The notes under the pieces are model-generated. The model saw only the letters and a program-made list of their open reading frames with translations, had not been told where the DNA came from and did no database searches. Source: Candidatus Poribacteria bacterium (GTDB lineage: Bacteria > Poribacteria > WGA-4E > WGA-3G). Taken from it: DNA of 37,957 nt. Location: positions 1-37,957 of the forward strand of contig JAAXHI010000460.1 of NCBI GenBank assembly GCA_012270875.1, written 5' to 3'. Numbering within the stretch: the first letter of the stretch is position 1; every line of letters starts with the position of its first letter. The position numbers and the translations under genes were made by a program. Positions 7,889 through 15,590 of this stretch are shown in pieces.

Positions 7889-9724
7889 ATGAAATTACGA
7901 CAAACATGCACATTTCTGCTGGCGTTGCTTGTCCTTGTTTCGCTTGTGTTTGCTGATGAACACGCGACGGAAGAAACGCCGCCTCCTACTAAAAAATATG
8001 TTGAGTTCACGCTGAATGGCACCTACGCCGACACCAAAGTAGTTAGCACCTTTGGGACTTCCTCAACAAAAACGCTGCGCGGTCTCTTTAAAAAATTAGA
8101 CGCACTCAAAACAGACGATGAGATCGCCGGGGTTATTTTCAAGATAGATGGTGTCAGCATGGGATGGGCAACGCTCCAAGAAATCCGTACGAAACTAAAC
8201 GAATTCCAAGATGCGGAAAAAGAGACAATCGGTTATCTCGAAAGCGGTGGCAATGCTGAATATCTCCTCGCTGCTACGATGGATCACATCGTCCTAATGC
8301 CTACGGGAAGTCTCAATCTAACAGGCTTACGCGCCGAAATCCTTTTCTATAAGGGACTCTTAGATAAGTTAGATATCGAAGCCGATATGCTGGCAATGGG
8401 GAAATACAAATCCGGTGTTGAACCCTATATGCGGGACGGTATGTCGGATGCGTTCCGTGAGTCGATGACTGCCCTACTTGACGACCTGTACGCGCAACTG
8501 CTGAACCATCTCGCTGAGAGTCGAGACAGTATCACAACGGAAAATGCATCAGACTTGATAAATCGCGGTCCGTTCACGGCAGAAGAGGCGAAGCAAGAGA
8601 AACTCGTTGACGCGTTACAATACTACGATGAATTAATAGCGGCGTTGAAAGCAGCATCTGAAGACGAAGCGGTTCAAGTCGTCAAAACCGGGTTCGAGCG
8701 TAAACGAAAAGTACCGGATATGAATAGTTTCGCCGGACTTATGCAGCTGTTCAGTATGTTGAATCCACCGCAGCGTGCGCAGGCTGCCGCGGAGAACCAA
8801 ATCGCGCTGATCTATGCCAGCGGTCCCATTTTACCAGATATTGATTCACCTTTCATCTCAATGTCGGCGGTTACGCCGAAGGAATTAAAAAAGGCGTTCG
8901 AGAAAGCACGCACGGATGATACCGTTCAGGCAGTTGTGTTCCGTATAGACAGTCCCGGCGGCTCCGCACTCGCTTCTGACCTCATCTGGCGAGAAGTGAT
9001 GCTCACCCAACGCGAGAAACCTGTTGTCGTTTCCATGGGTGATGTCGCTGCGTCTGGCGGCTACTATATTGCGATGGCAGCAGGGACAATCGTCGCACAC
9101 CCCAGCACACTGACAGGTTCAATCGGCGTGTTCGGCGGTAAACTGAACCTCAAAGGACTTTATAATAAAGCCGGTTTGACCAAGGAGATTATCTCACACG
9201 GTCAGAACGCCACCCTCTATTCGGACTACGGCGGCTTTACACCCACCGAACGCGAACGCGTCGAAAAGATGATGAAAACCGTCTATGAGGATTTCGTCAG
9301 CAAAGCAGCAACAGGCAGAAATAAATCGTTTGACGAAATTGACGAAATCGCACAAGGGCGCGTCTGGACAGGCAAAAAGGCGAAGGAACTCGGACTCGTT
9401 GATGAAATCGGGGGACTTGATACTGCGCTGTCCATAGCGAAGAAACAGGCGGGGTTCGCTGAAGATGACAAAGTTAACCTTATCGTTTTACCGAAGCAGC
9501 GACCTTTTTTTGAACAATTCTTAGAACAGATGATTGAGGATACGGACAGTTCAATTCGTAGGGACTGGGGAACCCAGCCCCTACTACAATTGACAGCCAA
9601 TCATCCTGTGTTATCTATGTTAGGCACACCGTCCCAGCATATCATCACATGGCTGAGTCTGTTTGGCTTTGAAGATGGCACACAAATCGTAACAATTCTA
9701 CCTTACCATATTTTAATTCGGTGA
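7889..9724 (+). CDS. sppA: Signal peptide peptidase SppA, 67-kDa type
   Basis: This is an S49 serine protease that cleaves leftover signal peptides at the membrane. An N-terminal export or anchor segment (about 1-22) is followed by two tandem S49 domains. The Ser/Lys dyad is visible: Lys174 in GKYKSGVEP, the equivalent of the E. coli general base, and Ser389 in GDVAASGGYY. HPSTLTGSIGV and GRVWTGKKAKELGLVDEIGG are also typical. At 611 residues it is full-length for the long form. Start ATG 7889 has AGAAGGA upstream. A 41-base palindrome lies in frame near residue 555-568 (RRDWGTQPLLQL), probably a repeat inserted in a tolerant C-terminal region. The PhyH gene begins 4 bases after the stop. Confidence 0.95.
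   Translation: MKLRQTCTFLLALLVLVSLVFADEHATEETPPPTKKYVEFTLNGTYADTKVVSTFGTSSTKTLRGLFKKLDALKTDDEIAGVIFKIDGVSMGWATLQEIRTKLNEFQDAEKETIGYLESGGNAEYLLAATMDHIVLMPTGSLNLTGLRAEILFYKGLLDKLDIEADMLAMGKYKSGVEPYMRDGMSDAFRESMTALLDDLYAQLLNHLAESRDSITTENASDLINRGPFTAEEAKQEKLVDALQYYDELIAALKAASEDEAVQVVKTGFERKRKVPDMNSFAGLMQLFSMLNPPQRAQAAAENQIALIYASGPILPDIDSPFISMSAVTPKELKKAFEKARTDDTVQAVVFRIDSPGGSALASDLIWREVMLTQREKPVVVSMGDVAASGGYYIAMAAGTIVAHPSTLTGSIGVFGGKLNLKGLYNKAGLTKEIISHGQNATLYSDYGGFTPTERERVEKMMKTVYEDFVSKAATGRNKSFDEIDEIAQGRVWTGKKAKELGLVDEIGGLDTALSIAKKQAGFAEDDKVNLIVLPKQRPFFEQFLEQMIEDTDSSIRRDWGTQPLLQLTANHPVLSMLGTPSQHIITWLSLFGFEDGTQIVTILPYHILIR
9552..9592. repeat. Palindromic repeat embedded in frame in sppA
   Basis: GTAGGGACTGGG (9558-9569), loop GAA, and CCCAGCCCCTAC (9573-9584) pair at 11 of 12 positions. 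CAATT (9552-9556) and AATTG (9588-9592) extend the symmetry outward. The G-run/C-run palindrome resembles dispersed short palindromes I know from other repeat-rich bacteria. It keeps the sppA frame open through RRDWGTQPLL. Confidence 0.7.
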
Positions 9725-9728
9725 TTTT

Positions 9729-10583
9729 ATGAATTCCAAGAATGAACTTTCGGCGCAGCTTGCAAGCCGAAACTTGCTTGACAAAAGCCACATTGACTTA
9801 ACCGACGAACAGGTCGCCTTTTTTCAAAATAACGGATACCTGAGCATCCCGCGCATCACAACAGATGAAGAGATTGAATGGCTCAAAGGTATTTACGATG
9901 AACTCTTCACGGACCGAACCGGAGAAGCGCAGGGACGTTATTTCGATCTTGCGGGTCCGCGGGCGCACAACGGGCAGGAGACGTTGCCACAAGTATTGGG
10001 ACCGGAAGCGCAATTCCCTGAACTCCGCGAGACGGTCTATTTCCAAAATGCCCATCGGCTTGCCGCGAAGTTACTCAGCGTAGCAACTGAGAACGTCAAT
10101 GGTGGCGGACACATGATTCTGAAACCCGCTTACTACGGCAACGAAACCCCGTGGCATCAAGACGAGGCATACTGGAACCCCGAAGTCCTACCGCATAGCC
10201 TAAGCGTTTGGCTTCCGCTTGATAAAGCGACGCTTGAGAGCGGGTGCCTTCAATTCATTCCGAAATCGCACAAGGGAGAGGTGCGTTGGCATCGGCATAT
10301 TGACAATGACCCACTCGTACACGGGTTAGTGACAGATGACGTTGACGTATCACAGGCAGTCGCATGTCCGATACCTGCAGGTGGTGCAACATTCCACCAC
10401 TGTCGGACTCTACACTATTCCGCGCCGAATAGCACAGCAGCAGCGCGTAGAGCGTACATCCTCGTTTTTGGGGGTCCCCCGCAAAAATTGGATAAGCCAG
10501 CACACCGTCCGTGGCAGAAGGAAGAGCAAGAAGCACTCGCGAAACTGGAATCGTTAGCCGCACCGAACCGCGTTGCTTCTTAA
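9729..10583 (+). CDS. Phytanoyl-CoA dioxygenase (PhyH) family Fe(II)/2-oxoglutarate oxygenase
   Basis: This is a cytosolic non-haem iron oxygenase of the PhyH family, which hydroxylates small molecules using 2-oxoglutarate. The HxD iron ligands are in WHQDEAYW (about residues 140-147), and the distal His plus the 2-oxoglutarate-binding Arg lie in HHCRTLHYSAPN...AARRAY (about 224-247). The length of 284 is normal. The start is ATG 9729, four bases after sppA, so it is likely translated from the same message. The stop TAA abuts a 31-bp dispersed repeat. PhyH paralogues are typically abundant in Poribacteria, and the substrate cannot be inferred here. Confidence 0.88.
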   Translation: MNSKNELSAQLASRNLLDKSHIDLTDEQVAFFQNNGYLSIPRITTDEEIEWLKGIYDELFTDRTGEAQGRYFDLAGPRAHNGQETLPQVLGPEAQFPELRETVYFQNAHRLAAKLLSVATENVNGGGHMILKPAYYGNETPWHQDEAYWNPEVLPHSLSVWLPLDKATLESGCLQFIPKSHKGEVRWHRHIDNDPLVHGLVTDDVDVSQAVACPIPAGGATFHHCRTLHYSAPNSTAAARRAYILVFGGPPQKLDKPAHRPWQKEEQEALAKLESLAAPNRVAS

Positions 10584-10614
10584 AGTCCCCCTGATAAGGG
10601 GGATTTAGGGGGTT
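10584..10614. repeat. 31-bp G/C-run dispersed repeat, copy 1
   Basis: The sequence runs AGTCCCCCTGATAAGGGGG then ATTTAGGGGGTT and contains a CCCCC/GGGGG hairpin. The reverse complement recurs at 19481-19511 with one mismatch. It sits directly after the PhyH stop and seven bases before the ATG at 10621. Its reverse translation gives the peptide NPLNPPYQGDFK, which shows up in spurious ORFs on the track. Confidence 0.85.
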
Positions 10615-10620
10615 AAAAAC

Positions 10621-11640
10621 ATGAAAATCATCTGTACTGGCATCAGTTGCTCCGGTCGCAAAGAACTGATGACAAATTTTAAAACTCTCTGCATGAAACA
10701 GAAGTTGAACATCGCTTTCTTCAATGTCGGCGATGTGATGCACCGCGCCGCCGCCGAGTCCCGTGTCCATTTTACAGACAAAGTTCTCGATTCAGATCCT
10801 GCAGTCCTATCATTAGCACGGCGCACCGCTTTTTATGAGATTGCCCGACGTGCGGAAGCCTATGAACACGTTGTCATCGGCTTACACGCCTGTTTTCGCT
10901 GGCGTGGCAGTCTCATCGAAGGATTCTCTTTCAAAGATATTGAGATCCTCCTGCCCGATCTCCTGATCAACGTTGTTGACAATATCACCGATATATCCGG
11001 ACGGATGAAAGAGAGTGCGCAATGGTCGGGTATGGATAATGCAACACTCAATGTCTGGTTAGACGAGGAAGAGTTCCTAACGAAGCAGATCGCACATTTC
11101 ACGGAGAAGCCGCACTACACCGTCGCACGACAACACGATCTTGAGAATTTTTATGAACTCCTCTTTTCGCCGAAACCGAAGTTTTACCTGAGTTATCCGA
11201 TTACACTTCTCAGAGACACCCCCAAAGAAATTGAAAAAATCCGTGATATTGGCGAAAAATTGAGTCGTTCATTTATTGTCTTTGATCCGCTCACGATTAA
11301 AGATATGGCACTGGTAACCGCGGGTGGCGATGGGACTGTCCCTGCGACGACTATGGGTGAGATGGATGATGGCGTGATTGAACAGATCAAAACGCGAACG
11401 ATCTCACGCGATTACCAGTTCGTCCACCAGAGCGACTTTGTGGTTGTCATCTACCCGACAGACAAATTGTCGCCCGGTGTTCTCAGCGAAATGAACTACG
11501 CGACTCGCCACAACAAACCGGTATATGCAGTCTATACAGGAACGCGAAGTATCTTCTTTGAGAACTTATGTGACCGGATATTTGACACTTTTGAAGAATT
11601 AGCAGATTTTTTACAAGAAACGTACAAAACAAACAGATGA
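10621..11640 (+). CDS. P-loop kinase-like / nucleoside deoxyribosyltransferase-like fusion protein
   Basis: The N-terminal half starts with MKIICTGISCSGRKELM, a variant P-loop of the adenylate/cytidylate-kinase type in which the usual GK is RK. It is followed by a mostly kinase-like fold with VVIGLHACFRWRG and a LINVVDNITDI strand. The C-terminal half (from about residue 180) reads FYLSYPIT, FDPLTIKDM, SDFVVVIYPTDKLSPGVLSEMNYA and NKPVYAVYTG. This is the layout of nucleoside 2-deoxyribosyltransferase-like proteins, where the Glu in the SEM segment matches the usual catalytic position. The combination suggests a nucleotide-handling or nucleotide-sensing enzyme, but no reaction can be assigned. 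It lies 25 bases upstream of a RimK-type gene. Domain assignments come from motif reading only. Confidence 0.65.
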   Translation: MKIICTGISCSGRKELMTNFKTLCMKQKLNIAFFNVGDVMHRAAAESRVHFTDKVLDSDPAVLSLARRTAFYEIARRAEAYEHVVIGLHACFRWRGSLIEGFSFKDIEILLPDLLINVVDNITDISGRMKESAQWSGMDNATLNVWLDEEEFLTKQIAHFTEKPHYTVARQHDLENFYELLFSPKPKFYLSYPITLLRDTPKEIEKIRDIGEKLSRSFIVFDPLTIKDMALVTAGGDGTVPATTMGEMDDGVIEQIKTRTISRDYQFVHQSDFVVVIYPTDKLSPGVLSEMNYATRHNKPVYAVYTGTRSIFFENLCDRIFDTFEELADFLQETYKTNR

Positions 11641-11665
11641 GGGATAAGAATTTTAAAACGTTCCT

Positions 11666-12547
11666 ATGAAAATCGGCATCCTTTCTCGGGGACCTCAAAA
11701 CCACTCCACGCGTAGCCTCAGCGAAGCCGCCTTTAATGCAGGACACACCGCAGAGATTTTAGACCCTTTCGGTTTCTATCTCCATATCGGTGGCACGGGT
11801 AACCGCCTCACGTATTATGGCGGATCAGCAGAGAATTTTGATGTCGTCATACCACGGCTCAGCCGCACAACGGCACAGTACGGCGAGGAAATCGTGGCGC
11901 ATTTTGAATGGATCGGCACCCCTGTTATCAATCGCGCAAGACCCATCGCAACAGCACGACACAAATTCCACTCCCTGCGTATCCTCGCACAGCACGGCTT
12001 GCCTATCCCACCGAGTCTCACCGTCGGTTCCTCCGAATTTTTAGAAAACGCCGTAGCCGGAATGGGGGATTACCCGTTTATTTTAAAACCGTTTTACGGT
12101 ACACACGGCAGGGGTGTTATGTTATTAGATACACCGACATCGCTCACGTCTGCAGTGGACGCGCTATGTGATTTCCATCACGATTATGTAATCCAACCTT
12201 TTATTGCAGAGGCAGGCGGCGTGGATATCCGCGTCTTTGTTTTAGGGGGTGAAGCAATCGCTGTGATGAAAAGAAGCGCGCCTCCCGGCGAATTCCGAGC
12301 AAATATCCACAAAGGTGGGGTCGGGGAAATGATCGCCTTACCAGAAGACTATATCGATACCGCTATCAAAGCAGCAGCGGCACTGGAACTGGAGATAGCA
12401 GGTGTCGATCTCCTCCAAACAAACGAAGGACCCGTCATCTTAGAAGTTAATCCATCGCCTGGGTTTGAGGAACTGGAGGCGGTCACAGGCATCAATATCG
12501 CAGCTGCGATCATCGAATTTGCAACGAAGTTTGCACAAAAAAATTAA
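11666..12547 (+). CDS. rimK: RimK-type ATP-grasp amino-acid ligase
   Basis: This enzyme probably adds glutamate or a related amino acid to a protein C-terminus or small molecule, using ATP. MKIGILSRGPQNHS and EILDPFGFYLHI match the RimK N-terminal domain. The ATP-grasp core shows FILKPFYGTHGRGVML, VIQPFIAEAGGVDIRVFV, KRSAPPGEFRANIHKGG and the metal-binding VILEVNPSPGFE. At 293 residues it is the usual length. The ATG at 11666 follows the preceding stop by 25 bases with a GAGGGA stretch upstream. The zinc-protease-like partner often found with rimK is absent here. It could also be a LysX-like carrier-protein ligase, but no carrier gene is nearby. Confidence 0.85.
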   Translation: MKIGILSRGPQNHSTRSLSEAAFNAGHTAEILDPFGFYLHIGGTGNRLTYYGGSAENFDVVIPRLSRTTAQYGEEIVAHFEWIGTPVINRARPIATARHKFHSLRILAQHGLPIPPSLTVGSSEFLENAVAGMGDYPFILKPFYGTHGRGVMLLDTPTSLTSAVDALCDFHHDYVIQPFIAEAGGVDIRVFVLGGEAIAVMKRSAPPGEFRANIHKGGVGEMIALPEDYIDTAIKAAAALELEIAGVDLLQTNEGPVILEVNPSPGFEELEAVTGINIAAAIIEFATKFAQKN

Positions 12548-12647
12548 TTTTTAACTATTGGGTTTCTGCTCCAATTTTTCCGTAAATCGGGTTTCCGATG
12601 AAAAACCAAAAACGTAAGCCGTAATGTAATGGAGGCGACTCTACGGA

Positions 12648-13880
12648 ATGAGACTTCAAGTGTCAAACCCACCTAACCGAACCGCAAGGAAATTTAAAAA
12701 AACCGAACCGCAAGGAAATTTAAAAATATTGATGTTCAATCACGAATTTCCGCCGATCGGTGGTGGCGGCGGTTGGGTCAGTCATTTCTTAGGCAAACAC
12801 TATGCGGCGGCGGGACACGATGTACATCTGATTACGTCACAATTCCAGGATTGTCCAAAAGACGAGGAAGTGGAAGGGATGCATGTACATCGCGTGCGCG
12901 CGCTACGCAAAAGCCCGGATATATGTGCCGTACACGAGATGCTGACTTACGCGATAAGCTCAAGCCTCTACGGATTACGGTTCGCTAAGCAGTTTCAACC
13001 CGATATCGTTCAAGTCTTTTTTGGAATTCCTGCGGGGGGTGGTGCGTATCTGCTACAAAAACTCCGAAACGTGCCGTATGTCGTATTTTTGGGCGGACGC
13101 GACGTACCGAGCCGCAATCCGGATCCTCCCTATTATCGGTGGTTATACCTGCTACTGAAACCGATGATTCGAGCGATTTGGCGCAACGCGGCAACTGTTG
13201 TCTCGTGTAGCGACGGGTTACGAGAACTCGCACGAGAAACGGATACTGATGTAAAAATAGAAGTGATTCCCGATGCTGTAGATTTAGAAACTTTCGCGCC
13301 GGTACAACGGGATGCCTGCCCGAAAAAGGTTCGGGTTCTCACAATCGGAAGACTGATTCCACGCAAAGGTTTTCAATTTCTAATCCGCGCACTCCCGCAG
13401 ATTATTGAAAAAGCAGCGTACAACTTTGAAATTGAAATCGTCGGTGATGGACCGTATCACGGAGAACTCCTGAAATTAGCGGAAAATCTCGGCGTAGCGT
13501 CACATATCCACTTTGCGGGTTCAGTACCCTATCCGGAATTACCGCAAAAGCATTGCGATGCCGATCTCTTAATTTTACCCTCACTCGCGGAAGGGATGCC
13601 GCTCGTCGTTTTGGAAGCGATGGGGACCGGGCTTCCGATTGTTGCCAGTCGTGTTCAGGGTATTGATGAACTCGTGGCGGACGGGGTTAACGGCGCACTG
13701 TTTGACCCCGGCGATGTTGATGGACTCGCGCACTGCCTCACTAAACTGATTAACGCTGGCGAAGGTCGTATTGAGATGGGCAGAGCGAGTGTTGAACGCG
13801 TCAAACCTTATGATTGGAAAAACATCGCCGATGCTTATTTAAGCCTCTATGCTGATATTTTAGCCAAAGGAGAAGAGTAA
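12648..13880 (+). CDS. GT4-type glycosyltransferase with repeat-derived N-terminus
   Basis: This is a GT-B fold sugar transferase acting on a nucleotide-sugar donor at the cytoplasmic face. The N-terminal domain starts at ILMFNHEFPPIGGGGGW. The C-terminal Rossmann half has RVLTIGRLIPRKGFQFLI, EIVGDGPYHGEL and the donor-site LPSLAEGMPLVVLEAMGTGLP with EX7E-type glutamates. The start is uncertain. ATG 12648 reads through two perfect 26-bp repeats (encoding NRTARKFK and TEPQGNLK) before the conserved strand. TTG 12729 or ATG 12732 would omit them and lie at nearly the same distance from the repeat's AAGGAAA as the ATG of the last gene in this window. The next gene starts 2 bases after the stop. 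Confidence 0.9.
   Translation: MRLQVSNPPNRTARKFKKTEPQGNLKILMFNHEFPPIGGGGGWVSHFLGKHYAAAGHDVHLITSQFQDCPKDEEVEGMHVHRVRALRKSPDICAVHEMLTYAISSSLYGLRFAKQFQPDIVQVFFGIPAGGGAYLLQKLRNVPYVVFLGGRDVPSRNPDPPYYRWLYLLLKPMIRAIWRNAATVVSCSDGLRELARETDTDVKIEVIPDAVDLETFAPVQRDACPKKVRVLTIGRLIPRKGFQFLIRALPQIIEKAAYNFEIEIVGDGPYHGELLKLAENLGVASHIHFAGSVPYPELPQKHCDADLLILPSLAEGMPLVVLEAMGTGLPIVASRVQGIDELVADGVNGALFDPGDVDGLAHCLTKLINAGEGRIEMGRASVERVKPYDWKNIADAYLSLYADILAKGEE
12675..12726 (+). repeat. Two perfect tandem 26-bp leader repeats
   Basis: Two identical units (12675-12700 and 12701-12726) begin AACCGAACCGCAAGGAAATT and end TAAAAA. The upstream 45 bases (GGCGACTCTACGGAATG...CCT) also match the region before the gene at 36381. 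The AAGGAAA segment resembles a ribosome site. A single unit is found at 36354-36379 and two diverged 26/27-base units at 17141-17193. Confidence 0.9.
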
Positions 13881-13882
13881 AT

Positions 13883-15337
13883 ATGTACCCAATCAAGGTA
13901 CTTGCGATCGGGGCAGGTGGCTTACAACGCGCCCTAACCCATGAATTCGTCCATATCCTCAACGAACGAAATCTTTACAACGGCGGTATCTTCGTCGGAC
14001 AACCGCGCGGTACGGAAAAAGCCGATGCCTTCAACCAGCAAAACGGAGTCTACCATGTCGTCACGTTCGATCTAAACGGTATCCACGACATCCAGCAGGT
14101 TTCAAGCGTCGTCGGGGCAACGACACTCGCTACAGAAACCGGTCGCGAGCAATTCTATGCGCAAACCGAGAATCCACTTGACCTTATCCTCATCGGCGTA
14201 ACCGAAGCAGGGATCGCCAAAGGTGAGTTGGCAATGGATGTATTGGATGAGACCCTCTACCGTCATTTTTCGCATCACGGCGCAGAGGCAACACTCTGTG
14301 TTATCAATACCGATAACCTTCGGAATAATGGCGATATTCTCCGCGATATTCTCTGCAACGAATACCCCAAGCGGAGTGATGGCTACGCTGCGTGGCTGGA
14401 GACAAACGTCGGTTTCCTGAACGAAATGGGCGATAGACTCGTGCCACAAGTCTACGCTGTGCCGGATGAGATTAAGGCAGCCGCACAAGCGCAGATTGAA
14501 GCGCAAGATGAATTAATAACCTACGCCGAGCAGTTTTCCGGAACACCCCTCATCTTAGAAGATTTGGAGAATCGACTCCGCGTCCCCTTCGGTGAACTTG
14601 ACGATTACGGCGTTATTGTCAGTCAGGAGAGCATTGAACCGTATCACGATTGGAAATTGCTTTTGGTGAATTCCGTGCACGTGCCGGGAATTACGCACAA
14701 AGGAACACTCTCTGGCATTGAGTATGTCAACGAAGCAGCATTACACCCAACGTTTGCACCGCATTTGGAACGCCTGATGAACGGATATGCCGAAATCGTA
14801 GAAGCGGACATCCCCATAGCCGGTAAAAGCGCACACGCATATACATTGGAGTTCGTAGATCGTATCCGCCGAGTCAAAGACGACAACGCTCGGATTAACA
14901 TCATTGAAACGGTGAAACTCCGCGAGCGCGCCGCAGATATCGTCCGCTCACCAAACTACGATGCCAGCACAGAACTGTTCAAATGCGACTTCGCCTACTC
15001 CTTTGCAACAGTGCTCCGATTTCTAACGCCGAATGCAATCTCGTCTCTTGATGACTATAAAGGTATCACCGATATCGGCACGGAATACGAAATCCGAGAT
15101 CCTGACCGGACGATACAGGACATTCTGAGGGGGGCATTTGGCGCGAGCCAAATAGACGTAAAAGAGCGGATTGAAGATATCTTCTCAAATGCAGCCCTAT
15201 GGTCACCCGCTGGAGCCGCGTCGCCGACAGGTTTGGACGCGAATCAGGACTTTATGGAACGGGTTGGGCAGTATTATCATCGGTTGGTTAACGGAGAGAC
15301 GTGTCTTTCGGTCTTAGAGAGTATCAATGCAGAGTAG
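13883..15337 (+). CDS. Mannitol dehydrogenase / tagaturonate reductase family oxidoreductase
   Basis: This is an NAD(P)-dependent polyol or hexuronate reductase-like enzyme. MYPIKVLAIGAGGLQRA is the nucleotide-binding loop. LILIGVTEAGIAKGEL, VINTDNLRNNGDILRDIL, FGELDDYGVIVSQESIEPY and WKLLLVNSVHVPGITHKG align by eye with the TEAGI, CELI...NGD and KxxxLNGxHT blocks of UxaB. The length of 484 matches the family. The expected catalytic Lys/Asn/His set is altered (KLLLVNSVH in place of KxxILNGAH), so activity on the usual substrate is uncertain. The ribosome site AAAGGAGA overlaps the end of the glycosyltransferase gene, giving tight coupling. Uronate metabolism is an inference supported by the GH67-like gene downstream. 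Confidence 0.75.
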   Translation: MYPIKVLAIGAGGLQRALTHEFVHILNERNLYNGGIFVGQPRGTEKADAFNQQNGVYHVVTFDLNGIHDIQQVSSVVGATTLATETGREQFYAQTENPLDLILIGVTEAGIAKGELAMDVLDETLYRHFSHHGAEATLCVINTDNLRNNGDILRDILCNEYPKRSDGYAAWLETNVGFLNEMGDRLVPQVYAVPDEIKAAAQAQIEAQDELITYAEQFSGTPLILEDLENRLRVPFGELDDYGVIVSQESIEPYHDWKLLLVNSVHVPGITHKGTLSGIEYVNEAALHPTFAPHLERLMNGYAEIVEADIPIAGKSAHAYTLEFVDRIRRVKDDNARINIIETVKLRERAADIVRSPNYDASTELFKCDFAYSFATVLRFLTPNAISSLDDYKGITDIGTEYEIRDPDRTIQDILRGAFGASQIDVKERIEDIFSNAALWSPAGAASPTGLDANQDFMERVGQYYHRLVNGETCLSVLESINAE

Positions 15338-15428
15338 CCGTCAGTCATCAGAGGACTGGTTATCAGTTATCAGTTATCAGTTACAAGAGATTTTTGATAA
15401 TCCCAATGTAAGTACTGATAACTGAAAG
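15338..15428. repeat. Heptamer-armed fold-back element after the mannitol-dehydrogenase-like gene
   Basis: Three perfect GTTATCA heptamers (15359-15379) form the left arm, and GTACTGATAACTG (from 15413) is the right arm, almost its reverse complement. The region begins right at the stop codon with CCGTCAGTCATCAG. A further ACTGACGACTGATAACT tract (15569-15585) lies on the far side of the MITE-like element, so that element may have landed inside or beside a heptamer element. Confidence 0.7.
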
Positions 15429-15439
15429 ATTTTTTTCTA

Positions 15440-15554
15440 ATGAAGTTTAATAAAATATTTGGGTGATTCTATATTTTCCCCAGGCCCGGTAGGTTCGGTT
15501 TCCTAACCGAACCGGACTTCCCTAAAATTACCCGATTAAATTCTTAATCTTCAT
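15440..15554. mobile_element. MITE-like 115-bp fold-back element, copy 1
   Basis: It starts ATGAAGTTTAAT and ends ATTCTTAATCTTCAT, which are imperfect inverted repeats of about 29 bases (including GGGTGATT...AATTACCC). At the centre is a perfect 9-bp hairpin, GGTTCGGTT-TCCT-AACCGAACC, extended by CCGG on both sides. A nearly identical copy is at 26701-26816. Here the fold-back symmetry extends further out, GATTTTTTTC (15428-15437) against GAAAAAAATC (15557-15566). It lies between two convergent genes. It encodes no protein. Confidence 0.85.
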
Positions 15555-15590
15555 ACGAAAAAAATCGTACTGACGACTGATAACTACTTG

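Noticed and set aside
12540-12600. ATCGGGTTTCCGAT hairpin after rimK as a terminator
   Set aside because: Five-base stem without a following T-run; too weak to call.
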